This document shows, piece by piece, positions 1 to 11,274 of a stretch of DNA of 64,000 bases. Numbering within the stretch: the first letter of the stretch is position 1; every line of letters begins with the position of its first letter. The translations under genes and the position numbers were made by a program. The stretch is from NCBI GenBank assembly GCA_021292165.1, contig CM037878.1:11896857-11960856 (forward strand), written 5' to 3'. The notes under the pieces are model-generated. The model ran no database searches and had not been told where the DNA came from. It was given only the letters and a program-made list of their open reading frames with translations. Source of the DNA: Shinisaurus crocodilurus. Its lineage: Eukaryota > Chordata > Lepidosauria > Squamata > Shinisauridae.

Positions 1-844
1 AGACTACATATCCCGGGATCAGCGTGAAGTGGTGCTTGCTCTTCTCTTTCCTTTGAGACCTGTGTCTCTTTCATCCTTGGTTTTCTTTTAACAATCCCCC
101 CAAAAGTGAAAAGTGAGGGAGGAGGGTAGGGGAAGGGAGAGAAAGAGAGAGAGAATAATTATCACCTAATGGGTGGTGGACCTAATCTCTGTGGGATGTA
201 GTTATTGCTGGCACAATGGTGTGTCCCCCCCCCCCCTTCTGGGACATTGTGAACATGATTAACCCTTACGTACGCATGCTGAGATTCTGAAAATAGCATT
301 GGCTGCATAATTCAGCTTCCAATTCATATTTTTAGCAAAACAAGTTTCTGGATCTTCATGGTTGTGAAGATAAGCTTGCAAGTGTGTGGACAAAGCCTTT
401 TGAAATTTCCAAAGGCAGAAGAATGGCTGTGTTTGCATATTCCATGGGCCAGAGGAGGATTGCCCCAAATGTTCCCTGCGCCATGATTAGCAGAAGAGTT
501 GCTGTGTGTGTGTGTTTCCCCCCATGAGTTAGAAGAGTGTCCCAATCAGTGCCTGCACCATGATTAGGAGCAACAGAATAAACAAGTGGGCCTTGCAACA
601 AATGGTTGCACTGCGGAGTGCCTCTGTTTCCCCGTCAGTACTCCATTCCATTCCCCATCCCACCCAGTTTTCTTCCGAACAGCTGGTCAACATTCTGTGG
701 CCAATGAACATGCTCAGTCCTCAGTGGGCTGTTTTTGCCCCCCTGCCCTCTTTTAGGGTCTCCCCCCCCTCCCCCATAGATTGTTTGTATTGTAAAAATT
801 TAAATGGCGGTTGGTTAAATCCAGCCACCTGACTGCTTGGAGCG
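1..844. other. intergenic, no gene seen
   Basis: Holds a GA-rich stretch at 130-155 and a C-run at 226-236. Open frames here are short and on both strands with no codon bias. A 3'UTR of an upstream gene cannot be excluded. Confidence 0.5.
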
Positions 845-1042
845 CCAAGCCAGGCAGTGGTGGAGCACGTGCTTTGCATGCAGAAGGTCCCAGGTTCCGT
901 CCCTGGCCGTTCAAGGTGGGGCTGGAAAAAACTCCTCTGACTTGAAAACCCTGGAGAGCCGCTGCTGCCAGTCAGTGTTGACACTACTGGGCTAGATGGA
1001 CCGAAGGTCTGACTCGGTAGGCGGCAGCTTCTGGTGTTCGTA
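845..1042 (+). mobile_element. tRNA-Ala-derived SINE, full length
   Basis: Head CAGTGGTGGAGCACGTGCTTTGCATGCAG plus B box GGTTCCGTCCCTGGC (in parts) matches tRNA-Ala(TGC). The body has CCCTGGAGAGCCGCTGCTGCC, GGGCTAGATGGACC and GGTCTGACTCGGTA. A second copy is at 9683-9838. Confidence 0.8.
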
Positions 1043-4000
1043 TGCCAAAAATGGGGGTGGGTGGGAGTAGGACGAGGCAGGCATCGGAAGTGGGCCTTGC
1101 CACCTGCCCAAGGATGCACGGTACAGCTGCCCACCCTACTCTCGTGCGTGGGTGGCGGCATTTGGCTACGTAAACAAGGATACTCGGCCTGAACATAAGA
1201 AACGGAGGACATGATGATTGTGCTAAGCGAGGGAAATCATGCAAGTGGTCTTAATCCGTGTAATATGAGTTGCAGGATTGATCTTTTCTTGCTGAAATGG
1301 GATTACCTTGGTGCAGAATTCTGATCTGTTTCTTTAATCATGGAATGCACATAGTTACATCTTTATTGTGGTATCTGGAGATGTGCTTATTTCACTCCGG
1401 TACCACATTGCCTCACTACAGCTCTGTTGCCAGTGTGAAGGATCCGTGAGAGCAGCCATCTGTTTTTCTCGAGTTTGTTTTTGCTCCTGTACTCATGTAA
1501 TCTCATGTTCTTCCCTTTGATTTGTTTGCCTGCCAGCCGAGAACAGATGGGATATTTACCAGTGACCCTCCTGCCTGGCATTTGGGGAGACCTTGTAGAG
1601 CTATTTTTCTTCATCTATGGGGACCTGGTTTGACCAGGTTTACCCAGAAGGTTCCCAGGGTAGGCTGAAGCCATACTTCAATCCATCCCAGTACATTGTA
1701 TGCCAGCTCTCATGTCAGTATCCACCTCAAACACATGTTGAGTCGGGCTTGAATAGGATACCTTGCTTTCATGGTGGTGGTGGGGAGAAAGAGGATTTAA
1801 AAATGTAACATCTGGGAGCTGAGCTGTAATCTTACACTGTCCCCAAACTCTGAACGAGGTCTAGCACACCAGAAAAAAGAAAGTGAGGAAGGTGTGTGCA
1901 GAAAAGAACGGGGTGTGTGCGTGCTCTCCCTCCCTCTTCATTTCCTTCACTGCTTTTTGGACTTCTTAATGTCTCTTCCCCTTTTCATTATGAATGAAAG
2001 AGCAGCAGGTTTGAGCTCGAAACGATCAACAGCTCAAGCCCAAGCCCAGTGATTCTATGGAGTCTTAAATATAAATATAAGCAGGAACTCTGGAAATCTG
2101 CATTGCTTGCTGTCAGACATGGACACTCTGGTATCAGACGTGGGGGAATATATAGATTCTAAAAACGTTTCTAGCCTTGTTTCTGTTTGCTAAGTCGCAG
2201 AAAATAAAAATGGTGCAGGGAAGGGATTCCAGAAGTCCAGGGTCATTTTCACAGCTGCCCTCCTTCCCTTGTGGCTTCTCGTTCATCTCTCTGCCCTTTA
2301 TAAACCAAACCTCCCACCCCGCATTCCATTCCTCAGTGAACCTTCACCCGTCGTCCTTAGTCTCTCATGCACGTTAAATATTGAATGCAAAATGTATTAC
2401 ATCTGCACGTGGGGAGCCTGCAGTAGGGTAGTGACCAAAAAAAAAAAACCCTTGCAAAACACACATACGCTGTGCTGTGTAGGATTTCATACAATTTTCA
2501 AGCAATTCCCACAATACAGGTATGACTTCATGCAGGAAATCATCATGTGTGAAGATGTAGTTACTCTGGCTGGGATCTGTTCAGCTGAGAATCCCAGAGT
2601 CCTTGGCTGTGTCATGCCCTGGCCCTGTTCCCGCACAAGCAATTGCGCAGCTCGTCACACCGCATCTTCAGCGACTCAAACACCCCGTGTTCCTGCGCTC
2701 CTGCCAAGGAGCTGGTTGGGAGCAGCACCTTCTCTTAACTGTATGAGGATTGTACAGCACCCTTGTTTAGACGGTACACTCGCGTCCTCTTCTGTTGTTA
2801 ACCAAACTTGGCCTTTCTGCCCTAGTATGGGCACTTTCTGTCATGTATGTTGTCCTCTGCACCAATGCCAGCCATTTTTGGATTATCTTGTACGGGCAGG
2901 GTTTGTTCCTGGAGATTGAAGTGCACCTTCACTCCAGCCTTCCTTTCCATGGCCAGTCCAGCATCGGCTCATGCTGCTCCCCGTTTGCTAGTGCTCTGCC
3001 CCGGAACTGTGATACCCGTTCTTGTAATCTGCACCTTTGCCACTTTGCTCTGTTTGTTTGTTCTTTCAAATCTTCGTCCAGTTGGGCTGCCCTCTTTCCG
3101 TCTGCCATTAGCCTGTCATTCAGGCTGTTGCCTGCCCATTTTTGCCATCCTGTCTTCCCTCTTCCTCTCTTGCTGGTCCCTTCCCTGGTACTACTACATC
3201 ACTGTCTTCTTTTTCCTTCAACTCTCTTCCTCCTACTTTGGTGCTATCTTGTCATACATATTGCCTCCCCCCCCCCCCTGATTTTATATAAATTGAAACC
3301 ATCCTACGTGTTTTTATTTATAAAATAGTTTTATTGGACTCTATGTTGTCTCTGTGTGGCTCATTTTCTCCGTTATCCAAATATCTTGGTCTACCTACTT
3401 TGTACATCTATGGCTTGTGAAGCTGAGTGACATGATAAATGCTGCATGGTTTCCTGAGGACTTCACATTTTTGTATTTTCATTTTACTTTGATATCTACA
3501 CACTCTTACACGCTCTGGAAATGAGTGTTTTTGCTTCCTTGTGCTCTGCTCCAGAATTGCTTCTCCATTCCTCCCCCTCCTCCTGCTTTTAACATCTCAA
3601 CTTTCCTTTTCCTGAGCATCGAAAGAGACTTTGGAGTGGTGTCCTGGGAGGCTGTGGCTCAGATTTAAGCCTGTATCCCAGGAAAGGCTATTGTAGAAGA
3701 GGGAGCAAATGGATGAAGAAGAGGGGAAAAGGGAAGAGGAGAAAAGTAACACTGAGATGTTGAAAACAAAGAGGGAAAGGAATGGAGAATATGTGGAAGA
3801 GAAAAATAATAGAGGGGGAAAGGGGGCCTGTGACTAAGGGCATGTGTTTTTAAAAATGGTGAAGAAAACAAGTAATGATAAGTTTGGAGGGGTTGGCCTG
3901 AAAAGGCAGACAAGCATGAAGTAGTTCTTGAGTTGGGTACTTTGAAATCCACAGGAACATGTCAATGTGGCCTGTATTGATCCCTGGTAATGGCATTCTG

Positions 4001-4610
4001 TCCCCTGTGAAATGCCATGAAATGTGTGCAGTATTTCATATCCTAGGCCTGCCCTGATTGGGGAAGAAGACACGTTCCTGCTCTCTCTGACCCGATATTC
4101 TCCATCCACTGCTAATCAACCTGCCATGTCAGCTGTTAAGATGTCTGAATGTGCCTAGCCCCTGCCATAGTGGGATGGGCAGGGGGGGGCGGGGAGCCGA
4201 GGGAAAGCCATAAACCTGCTCAGCCAACATAGTGCTATGGCACTTCCCCAGTCCCAAAAGAGTTCTACTGAAGGAGGGCACTGGATGGGTTTCAAGTAGT
4301 TCAACGCAGTAGTCTAAAACCTTTCAGAACCAGCACCCACCTTCAGTCCAAACATGCATTTGTGGACACATTTCTGAATTGTTATCATTGCTTTTGAGTG
4401 GTTATAATGATACTATCACCACCTTAGGTCAGACTGCAACCCAGTAGTTTCCTGAGCCAGTGGCTGAAGGCCAGTTGGTAAAGGAAAAGCAGATGGAAAT
4501 CATCAGTTGGTGGGTGGGAAGGTGCATCCCTTTAAAAGAAAAAGGTACCACTTCCTTTCCAGGCCTCCATTCTCGGTCTACAAAAAGGCTGGCACTCTTC
4601 CCGCTGTGGT
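1043..4610. other. intergenic, largely unique sequence, no gene seen
   Basis: Pyrimidine-rich blocks (about 2600-3300) create long but unconvincing open frames. In mammals DVL3 lies upstream of AP2M1 in the same direction; no Dishevelled-like peptide is readable here, though a 3'UTR would not reveal itself. Confidence 0.5.
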
Positions 4611-4765
4611 GTATCATCATCATCAGGCGATCACTCGTGACCGAGTAAGATTGTCTTCCGGGATAAAAGGAGGAAATTCTAAAGAAGATTGTGTAGACTC
4701 TAGCGATGGATCCGTAAGTGACTGTGGAGGCCAATTCTAGATCCACACAGCTTCCCACTGTGGTG
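4611..4765 (-). mobile_element. LINE 3' fragment (same family)
   Basis: Reverse complement of the last 150 bases of the family, from the (TGA)n end, seen here as ATCATCATCATC, to the zinc-finger codons. Confidence 0.8.
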
Positions 4766-5051
4766 TATATAGCAGCTGGGCTTGAATCCTGCTTTGAGCC
4801 TTCTCTTCCATAGTTACTCGCCATAATAGGAGAACATTGGGGCCTTCCTGGGTCATATTTTGTATGCACTGTTACTCTGCATAACTACTGTGAGTGTAGC
4901 TCCGTCTGGGGTCCTGCGGCAAGTCTTTATTTATTTTAAATAAACAATACAACAAAAAATAACACTAAATAGCAAACAATATAAATCAGATGGACTTCCG
5001 ATTTTCTCTACAGGAAAGATAAGTAACTATTTTCTCTTACTCTATAATTAC

Positions 5052-5793
5052 TGTGAAGGACCGCCGCCGGTCCTTTTCCACGAGTTCTGGAGCTAAGGGG
5101 TTAACCGGCAAGCGCCAAAACTCCCTTTCACACAACCGCACTGGATTAGCACTGAGTCAGAACACCGTAGAATCGGGTCAGGGAGATAGGAGAGTTTACA
5201 GTCAATAAAACAGTCCAGGTGAGAAAATACAATCCATCGTTGAAGGCAATGAGGCTTGCAAAAGCACAGGCAGAACCTACAGAAAATAAAAGAACCTAAG
5301 AAACTTATCTAACACTGAAGAATCTACTCTAGCGTACTGCTATAGAACTAGCTGGACATAGGAATATCACCCAGGCAGACCGCTTGGGGGGGGGCTGAGC
5401 TTCCTGGGCTGGCTGGAGCCGTTGACCCGCTCTGTCGCACCTTGATCCCAGCAACCTCAATGGAATCCGGGTTGTTCTTTTACACCCTCCCTGCCCCCCC
5501 CCTCACTCCCACGGGCAAGACAAACCGGTTCTGCTCGGCAGGGGTGGCAGAGGTTCTTGGCTGCCACTTGGTTCATGGAGCCTCAAGGTGCTTGGAGGGT
5601 ATTTTGGCAGCTCTTTGAGACTGCTTGGGGGAAGATCATTGAGGCAAAAATGCAAATGTGTCCCGGATCTGACAAGCTTGGAGAAGGATCTGGATGCAAA
5701 GGCCTACCCAGAACTGAGCATCTCTGCCTGGGCAGAGATTATGCAGGTGAGGGTGGGGGGTATGTGTTCTGACTGTCAGGCTTTCTCTCCACA
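5052..5793 (-). mobile_element. solo LTR A
   Basis: 742 bases. On the minus strand it begins TGTGGAGAGAAAG and ends GGTCCTTCACA. It is flanked by perfect 5-bp target duplications ATTAC (5047-5051 and 5794-5798). It shares its ends and a block (CAGTCTCAAAGAGCTG) with LTR C, but its interior is divergent. No internal coding sequence. Confidence 0.85.
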
Positions 5794-6575
5794 ATTACAA
5801 AGGAAGTTATCTTTTCCCTATTGTCCCAAAGAGTTTTCCACATATCAATAAACCCAAGTAATATCTTTACTGTAGTTAGTGACATAATTAACTATCTCTT
5901 AACAATTCCCACTAAGATAATCACGCTGCCAGACAAAATAGAATTCCATTACTACTTTTCCACTGATCCATTAATCCTAAAAGAAATAAATTTATATTCC
6001 AAGTTTTAAGGCCTTCTTACTCATTTCCAGTTACCTCTGCTCCAATAATCGCCCACCTTTTCAATTTAAATCCCTGACCCTTGAAAGTCACAGACCACTC
6101 CAACATCATCCCCACCCCATCATTCTATCATAAAACAATGTTAAACCTGTTATACAGTATTATATAGCACAATATTAAGCATTCTTTTTAAAACATAAAA
6201 TAACCACTCTGTCAAACAGATTAACACCCGTATCTAAATTAGTTTATATTCAAAGTTTTCAAGCTTTCTACTGTTCTCTCCCACTCTTATTTTAAATCTT
6301 GCAAAATCACCTGCCATTAAAAGTAAACTCATTTAGGTCTCTATCCCTTGATAGTTGAGGTCACACCTTCATGGCAATCTATCAGAATTATATCAATATT
6401 ATATCTTCTACAATGTAGGCATTCTTGTTTTATGCAGAAAGTAATCATACTACCACACAGAATAGAGTCTATAAATAAATCTACCGTATATTCAAAGTTT
6501 TTAGATTTTATACTCTTCTCTCCAACTTATACATCTTTCTTCAAAGTCAACTGTCATTTAAAATAAATTCATTTT

Positions 6576-7253
6576 TGTGAAAAGGACTGCCGACCGGTCC
6601 TTCACTCAAGACCAGAGATCAAAGGTGCAAAACTGCCAGCCTTGGCTCTGCCGTCTTGACACTGACTCTCTCAGGGCCATTGCCCTTGTCTATATACTGG
6701 ATTTAGCAGTATATAGAGGAACCACACACACACACACACACACACACCCGTGTGGGGTAAAACCAGGAAAGTTTATTTAAGGTAAACAGATTACAACAAA
6801 AGGTGGGAAATGAGGGAAGGGGAAAAGGTGGGGAGACACTGGTATACACAGTAGAGCTATAAAACATTAAAGCTAGTTCTTTACTACATATCTACCCAGG
6901 CCTTACTCCGTTACCTGGGGTTTTTTGTCCTCTTCAGGGCCTGCCTCAGCAAAAGCCCTCCTCCCGCGAAAGCGTGCAGACAACAAAGAAACCCACCAAA
7001 GCCCCAGCCGAGCAGTATAGATTCTCCCCCCCCCTCCTTTCAGTAGCCCAGGTGTCTTTAGGCAATCAGGATGAACTTCATCTTGCTCAGGCAGGGGAGG
7101 GGTGGCTCATGATGACTAGAGGGCTTGGGCCACATTTGCATCATAGGAAGCTATGTACATTTTGCATTTCCCAGCCCCCAGCTGGGATTATACTTGTTTA
7201 CACGTGAGGAGGTGTGTGTGTGTGTGGTGTAGGAAACTGGCTTTTTCTCCACA
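6576..7253 (-). mobile_element. solo LTR B
   Basis: 678 bases. On the minus strand it begins TGTGGAGAAAAAG and ends AGTCCTTTTCACA. Flanks are ATTTT (6571-6575) and ATTTA (7254-7258), an imperfect 5-bp duplication. It contains a CA repeat near 6722-6748 and, on its own strand, an AATAAA (complement near 6773). Confidence 0.75.
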
Positions 7254-7564
7254 ATTTAAATCTCTGTCTCTTGGGAATAACGGTCACACCTTCAGTGCAA
7301 TCCATCACAATTATATTTCTGTCTTCCATTTTCATTCTTGTGATAAAACATTGTAGCATTAAATCCTTTGTCTTCTTTCTGACACAGTGGACCCACATGA
7401 CACTAAACACCTGTCTTGATCTGATAAATATGAAATTTATTCTGTAAGTTTTGCCAAACTCTTTCTCATTATCCCCCTCTTTCCAAACCAAGTATTTCCC
7501 CCCCCAACTTTTTAATAATTCTTTCTGTAGAATCTTCATCTGGAACTGAAGTAATGTCAGATAT
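7254..7564 (-). pseudogene. L1 ORF1-like C-terminal segment
   Basis: Minus-strand reading resembles the RNA-binding half of L1 ORF1 proteins (YRINFIFIRSRQVF... VRKKTKDLMLQ...). It lies between two LTR insertions; joining its end to 8342 restores a continuous reading direction. Degraded and not functional. Confidence 0.5.
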
Positions 7565-8341
7565 TGTGGAGAAATGCACAATACGAGTATGCATGCGTGC
7601 ACACACACACACACACAGTCTCCGTCCAGGTGAGGGGGGCGAGGAGGGGGGATTGAGTTACAGGGAAGGAGCCAGACAGACCGGCATCCCCAACAATGGA
7701 GAGTCTCGGTTGAATTCCACAAAACCCAAGAAAGGACCATCAAGACCATCAAACTATCAGGGCAGTCTCAAAGAGCTGTAAAGTACCCAGTACGTCACCT
7801 TCTTCCCGGGCAGGAATAAGCCCACCTGATATGAAGGGGCAGGCATAAGCCCCCACCTGACCTGGAGGGTGGGGAGAGCGGGAAACTCGGGTAGAAAACC
7901 CCTCTCCCTTCCTGTGAGGGGTTGTTGGGAACACAGGGTGCTTTGGAACAAGGTTCATCCTCCAAGCGGTGGCTGGAGTAAGCTGTTCTCATCCCCGGAT
8001 CGGCGGACCCTGAGCCAGGCTGAAATGGACTAGTGTAAAGTCTTTAGTCTAAGGTAACTGACTAATCCCATTGCGCTAGCCTGGGAGCCTGTTTCATTGA
8101 TAAACGTAGAGGTCACCTTAGGTTGTGTTGACATTATAGTATTCCTAGAAAGCTGTTAGTTCCGCTCCGTATCTTGTGTAAATAAATAAAGCCTTATTTG
8201 GTCATTTAAAGGGCTCTAGTTTCCTCTTGTGTATGCAAACCTGCCTAGTCGATTTCACTTGCTTGTACGGGCTGTAACTCAGTGCCGGTTATCCGTTAAG
8301 CGCCGAACTCACGCATAGGACCCAGGTGCTGGTCCTTCACA
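7565..8341 (+). mobile_element. solo LTR C
   Basis: 777 bases, TGTGGAGAAA ... GGTCCTTCACA, flanked by perfect 5-bp duplications GATAT (7560-7564 and 8342-8346). AATAAA at 8185-8190. It is opposite in direction to A and B. TG...CA ends and a 5-bp duplication fit an LTR retroelement or endogenous retrovirus; no internal region is left. Confidence 0.88.
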
Positions 8342-8773
8342 GATATCAAACCATATTCTTTTTCTATACATTCCAAGAAAGCCTTGTTATTTTTTCTATC
8401 AGACGCTCTGTATCTCATTTCAGATTTATACTTTAAGATTTTGACTTTTTCGTCGATCTGTTTCATCGCCCAGGGTGGCTGGGTGACCAGCCAGATGGGC
8501 AATTAATAAATATAATAAATAAATAAATCTCTCCTTATCAAACTGCATTTGCCTTATCAAACTGTCCAGTTCCTTATCTTCTGTCACCTCCTCTTTTGTG
8601 CATACAGGCCTCTCATACATTTTCCCCATAACAAAGTGCATTTTATTTTCAATTTCTTCTAATTTTTTATCCAATCGTTCAAAAAATTGGTCAAATAATT
8701 TCTGGAACAAATCAAGTGAGACCATTTTTTTTTCTATAGGTAGGTTTATCAAAAGGAATAAAAAAAGGAGCAA
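8342..8773 (-). pseudogene. L1 ORF1-like coiled-coil segment
   Basis: Heptad-rich, charged minus-strand reading (DKKLEEIENKM, VTEDKELDSLIRQMQFDKE), interrupted at 8468-8528 by an L2 3' tail. It continues as KILKYKSEMRYRASDRKNNK and ECIEKEYGL. The first 15 residues before the Met-Val are hydrophobic and probably upstream read-through. Confidence 0.5.
8468..8528 (+). mobile_element. L2 LINE 3' tail
   Basis: Short copy of CATCGCCCAGGGTGGCTGG...AGATGGGC followed by (ATAA)n, inserted in the L1 ORF1 remnant. Confidence 0.75.
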
Positions 8774-9479
8774 ATCCAGGATCCTAAAATCTCTTTACTG
8801 CTCCCTTTCCAGCTTTTTCCTCCAGCATAGCAACAGAAGGCACAATCAGATCATGGCCATATCGTTTGTTATGGAAAAGCCTCCAGTCACAGTAAGTTTA
8901 GTTCCATACACAACAAACAACCCCATGGCAGCTCTTTATTTAGTATACACTTTAATTAAAATTATTTTAATTTTATTTTAAAAAGATAAAATGGTTAGAA
9001 AACCTCTTTCTCTTTTCAAAACTTACTTTATAAATCTTCCTTTAAGTCCTTCCGATATTTATAGTCTCAAGAAAAAAGAAGGTTGCGCCGTAAGGAAGCT
9101 CAACTCAACTGTAGAGAAGATCTCTCTTAGTTCAGATATAATTATAGTCCATAAATCTTTAAAGAAATGGAGGATGGGAGACTTAAGTGACCTTTTCAGG
9201 TCTCCAAACACAATGGGGGGCAGGCTGTTAATCCTTCACTACAAGGAGTAACTCCCACAAGCTGAATGTCGAGATTCTCACTGAAAGGACCCTTTTTTGG
9301 AGTAAATAAGGGTTATCTCTCATCTTTCCCCTTACTCCAGGGGAGTTTTCACTGGCTAGGATCCCTCCTGGCTGGGCTTACAAACTTGCATTGGGTCTCT
9401 ACAGATTTATGGAGACGTTCAGTCCCCCATTGTCTCCACTGGAAGTCCAGTCCTGAAGCAAGTTTTGTAACCGCATTTG

Positions 9480-9575
9480 AGACTACAATCCCATACGACT
9501 TCCTAGGGAACAAGCCCCATTGAAATCTGCGGGACTTATTTCTGAGTAAACGTGCATGAGATAGTGCAGACTAGC
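9480..9575. repeat. short interspersed repeat (CCCATTGAAATCTGCGGGAC type)
   Basis: ACAAGCCCCATTGAAATCTG CGGGACTTATTTCTGAGTAA ACGTGCATGA; a diverged form seems present at 62563-62640. Class unknown. Confidence 0.45.
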
Positions 9576-9682
9576 TGCGCCTTTATTAACTTCATGGTGC
9601 CAATCTACGTACTGAGATAGGCATGTGGTACAGCCTTCCTGGAACTGTTAATGTACTGCTTCAGAATGGAGGCATGAGAGGG

Positions 9683-9838
9683 ACTGTAGCTTCATGGTAG
9701 AGCAGATGTTTTGTATGTGCATGATTCCAGTTTTGATCCGAGCTGGGAAAGATTCTGAAATCCTGGAGAGTCACTGCCAGTCAGTACTGGGTTAGATAGA
9801 CCAATGGTCTGACTTTGTGTAAGGCAGCTTGCTATGTC
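9683..9838 (+). mobile_element. tRNA-Ala-derived SINE, diverged
   Basis: Same order of blocks as 845-1042 (TCATGGTAGAGCAGATGTTT; CCTGGAGAGTCACTGCCAGT; GACCAATGGTCTGAC; AAGGCAGCTTGCTATG) with more changes and a damaged B box. Confidence 0.7.
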
Positions 9839-10148
9839 GATCATTTTATACAGAAACACACCCTAATAGAGTGTCGTCGTCCCCACCTACCTGCTGTGCT
9901 ACTTCCCCCTGGGCAAAACCAACAAGTCTTAAGGGCTAACATTTATTGTGGCATAAACTACAGATCAACACTGACATCTCTGCAAACTATTTTCTTTGAG
10001 CAGGATTTCAGAAACGTTTTTTCTTGCTATTTTCTCACCCACAGAGCCTGATAGAAACTTGCACCTCCCCTTTCATAAAATTGACAGGAAAAATGTGTGT
10101 CTTGAAAAATGGGGTCTGCGTCTTAGTTCCCTTTAAAATCTATTCAAA

Positions 10149-10312
10149 GGCCTGTGGCTCACGCTGCCTGAGCTTGTCTGAGCGTGGAAAGCTAAGCAGG
10201 GCCAGGCCTGGTTGTTACTTGGATGGGAGACCCCTCCTCTAGTTTCCTGCACTGAGCAGGGGGTTGGACTCGATGGCCTTGTAGGCCCCTTCCAACTCTT
10301 ATGATCCTATTT
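10149..10312 (+). mobile_element. 5S rRNA-derived SINE with CR1-like tail, copy 1
   Basis: The first 85 bases follow vertebrate 5S rRNA: GGCCTGTGGCTC, CTTGTCTGAG, GGAAAGCTAAGCAGGGCCAG (A box), GTTACTTGGATGGGAGACC (C box). The rest matches the CR1 3' end (GAGCAGGGGGTTGGACTCGA; CCCCTTCCAACTCTTATGAT). A mobile element, not a 5S gene: the 5' third is shortened and there is no T-run terminator. Confidence 0.85.
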
Positions 10313-10376
10313 CTAGTTGGCCATGCTGACTAGGAATGCTGGGACTATCCAAAACATCTGGAGGGCACCAGGTCAA
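10306..10376. mobile_element. half of a hAT-like palindromic MITE
   Basis: TTGGCCATGCTGACTAGGAA TGCTGGGA then CAAAACATCTGGAGGGCACCAGG; only one arm, directly after the 5S-derived SINE. Confidence 0.5.
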
Positions 10377-10971
10377 GGAAGGCTGTTCTGTGCACTTTAT
10401 GAGACCAAAGGCCTTACTCATTTGCTCACATATTGTATGGCCGGCAGGGGTGTGAAACCTTTCTGCACCAGGGCAGAATTCAATGTAGGAGAAGCTCTTG
10501 GTGGGCCTCATTCCAATAATACAAAAACTCATCCTATCTGTTTTATCTTCAAGCTCTTCCTGCCAGCAACTAAGCCTAGGGTGAGGCATTCCTACCTTTT
10601 AGAACTGCGGAAAAAACTGCACAAATACTGGGAAGCCACCAAACGATTGGTGTCTGCAGGAAAGTGTGTAGCTGTACACGAGGAAGGCCTGCTCTCAACT
10701 TTGCCCCAACACTCGAAGGCTGGGCCAGCGGAGGGTGGGGTTCAGCCAGCCTGCGCAATCCCTCCCCTCCGTGTATTTATTGGGCTTTTGATTACTCCCA
10801 AATGGGCACAGAATTAATACAGCAGCCCGCGTGTACATTCTTTTCCGCTGGTAAAGACGCTATTAATGGGTAACGGTACTTCAGTTGACGTGTACTCAAG
10901 CAGGCACCATAGATCTACGGCCCTCAGTCGAGCCTGGTGTATATTGTGCAGGAGCGGCCAGTTCTCGGTGA

Positions 10972-10990
10972 ACTACGTGCCCCAGCATGC
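10972..10990 (+). promoter_or_regulatory. ZNF143/THAP11-type site
   Basis: ACTACGTGCCCCAGCATGC matches the long ZNF143 (Staf) consensus ACTACAAYTCCCAGCATGC at 16 of 19 positions, including the ACTAC and CCCAGCATGC blocks. Confidence 0.7.
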
Positions 10991-11032
10991 AACAGGGGCA
11001 GATTCAAGAGTCCGTAGCCGGGAGGAGACGAA

Positions 11033-11051
11033 ACTACACGTCCCACTGTGC
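11033..11051 (+). promoter_or_regulatory. second ZNF143-type site (weaker)
   Basis: ACTACACGTCCCACTGTGC keeps ACTACA, TCCCA and TGC at the correct spacing of the same 19-base consensus, 61 bases from the first site and in the same orientation. Confidence 0.5.
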
Positions 11052-11210
11052 ATTGCGCGCCACCAAGGCCGGGGGATGGAAGCCTGGGGCTTCCGCGTTG
11101 CATTCTGGGTCAAAAAGCATCCTCCGCCTCCATTCCCGGCGTAGAGATGCTCCGGTCGACCGTCCTTAACCGCAGTTAGGAGCTCGCCCTTTCCCTCTCC
11201 CGGGGAGGGA

Positions 11211-11220
11211 CGCATGCGCA
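11211..11220 (+). promoter_or_regulatory. NRF1-type site
   Basis: CGCATGCGCA is an NRF1 core palindrome. A second, GCGCACGCGC, lies at 11241-11250, with a GC box between them at 11225-11232. Their position within about 70 bases of the likely start site fits a CpG-island promoter. Confidence 0.6.
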
Positions 11221-11274
11221 GGGAGGGGCGGGCGTGACCAGCGCACGCGCAATGGCGGCGCTGCTGCAGTGATA

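Larger units (their letters stand above)
4920..9465 (-). mobile_element. L1-type element, ORF1 region only, split by three LTRs and an L2 tail
   Basis: On the minus strand an ORF1-like protein can be followed through interruptions. A coiled-coil part (8773 to 8530, EKKMVSLDLFQKLFDQFFER...) and its continuation (8460-8347) are separated by an L2 tail. After removal of the LTR at 7565-8341 it continues as an RNA-binding-type part (about 7560-7255, GKYLVWKEGDNEKEFGKTYR...; VRKKTKDL). No ORF2 follows; below 7254 there is AT-rich sequence. 8774-9465 may be its 5'UTR. Pieces between insertions: 4920-5051, 5794-6575, 7254-7564, 8342-8467, 8529-9465. Assignment to L1 rests on protein style, not on a search. 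Confidence 0.6.

Noticed and set aside
845..920. Functional tRNA-Ala gene
   Set aside because: The acceptor stem does not pair, the B box is altered, and a shared SINE body follows.
2269..3328. Overlapping open frames of 144-216 codons
   Set aside because: They lie in pyrimidine-rich sequence, overlap in several frames, show no domain, and contain no convincing splice structure.
1..4600. 3' end of DVL3, the mammalian upstream neighbour of AP2M1
   Set aside because: No Dishevelled-like peptide is readable on either strand; an untranslated end cannot be recognised from sequence alone.
6722..6748. CRISPR-like or regulatory tandem array
   Set aside because: It is a plain CA microsatellite within LTR B.
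5052..8341. A complete LTR retrotransposon or provirus bounded by two of the LTRs
   Set aside because: Each LTR has its own flanking duplication, A and B differ greatly inside, and the sequence between them reads as L1-type, not gag or pol of an LTR element.
10149..10235. Functional 5S rRNA gene
   Set aside because: The 5' third is shortened, there is no T-run terminator, and the CR1-like tail and further copies show it is a SINE.
10866..11215. Open frames across the promoter on both strands
   Set aside because: CpG-island sequence is poor in stops; there is no conservation signal or Kozak-supported start.
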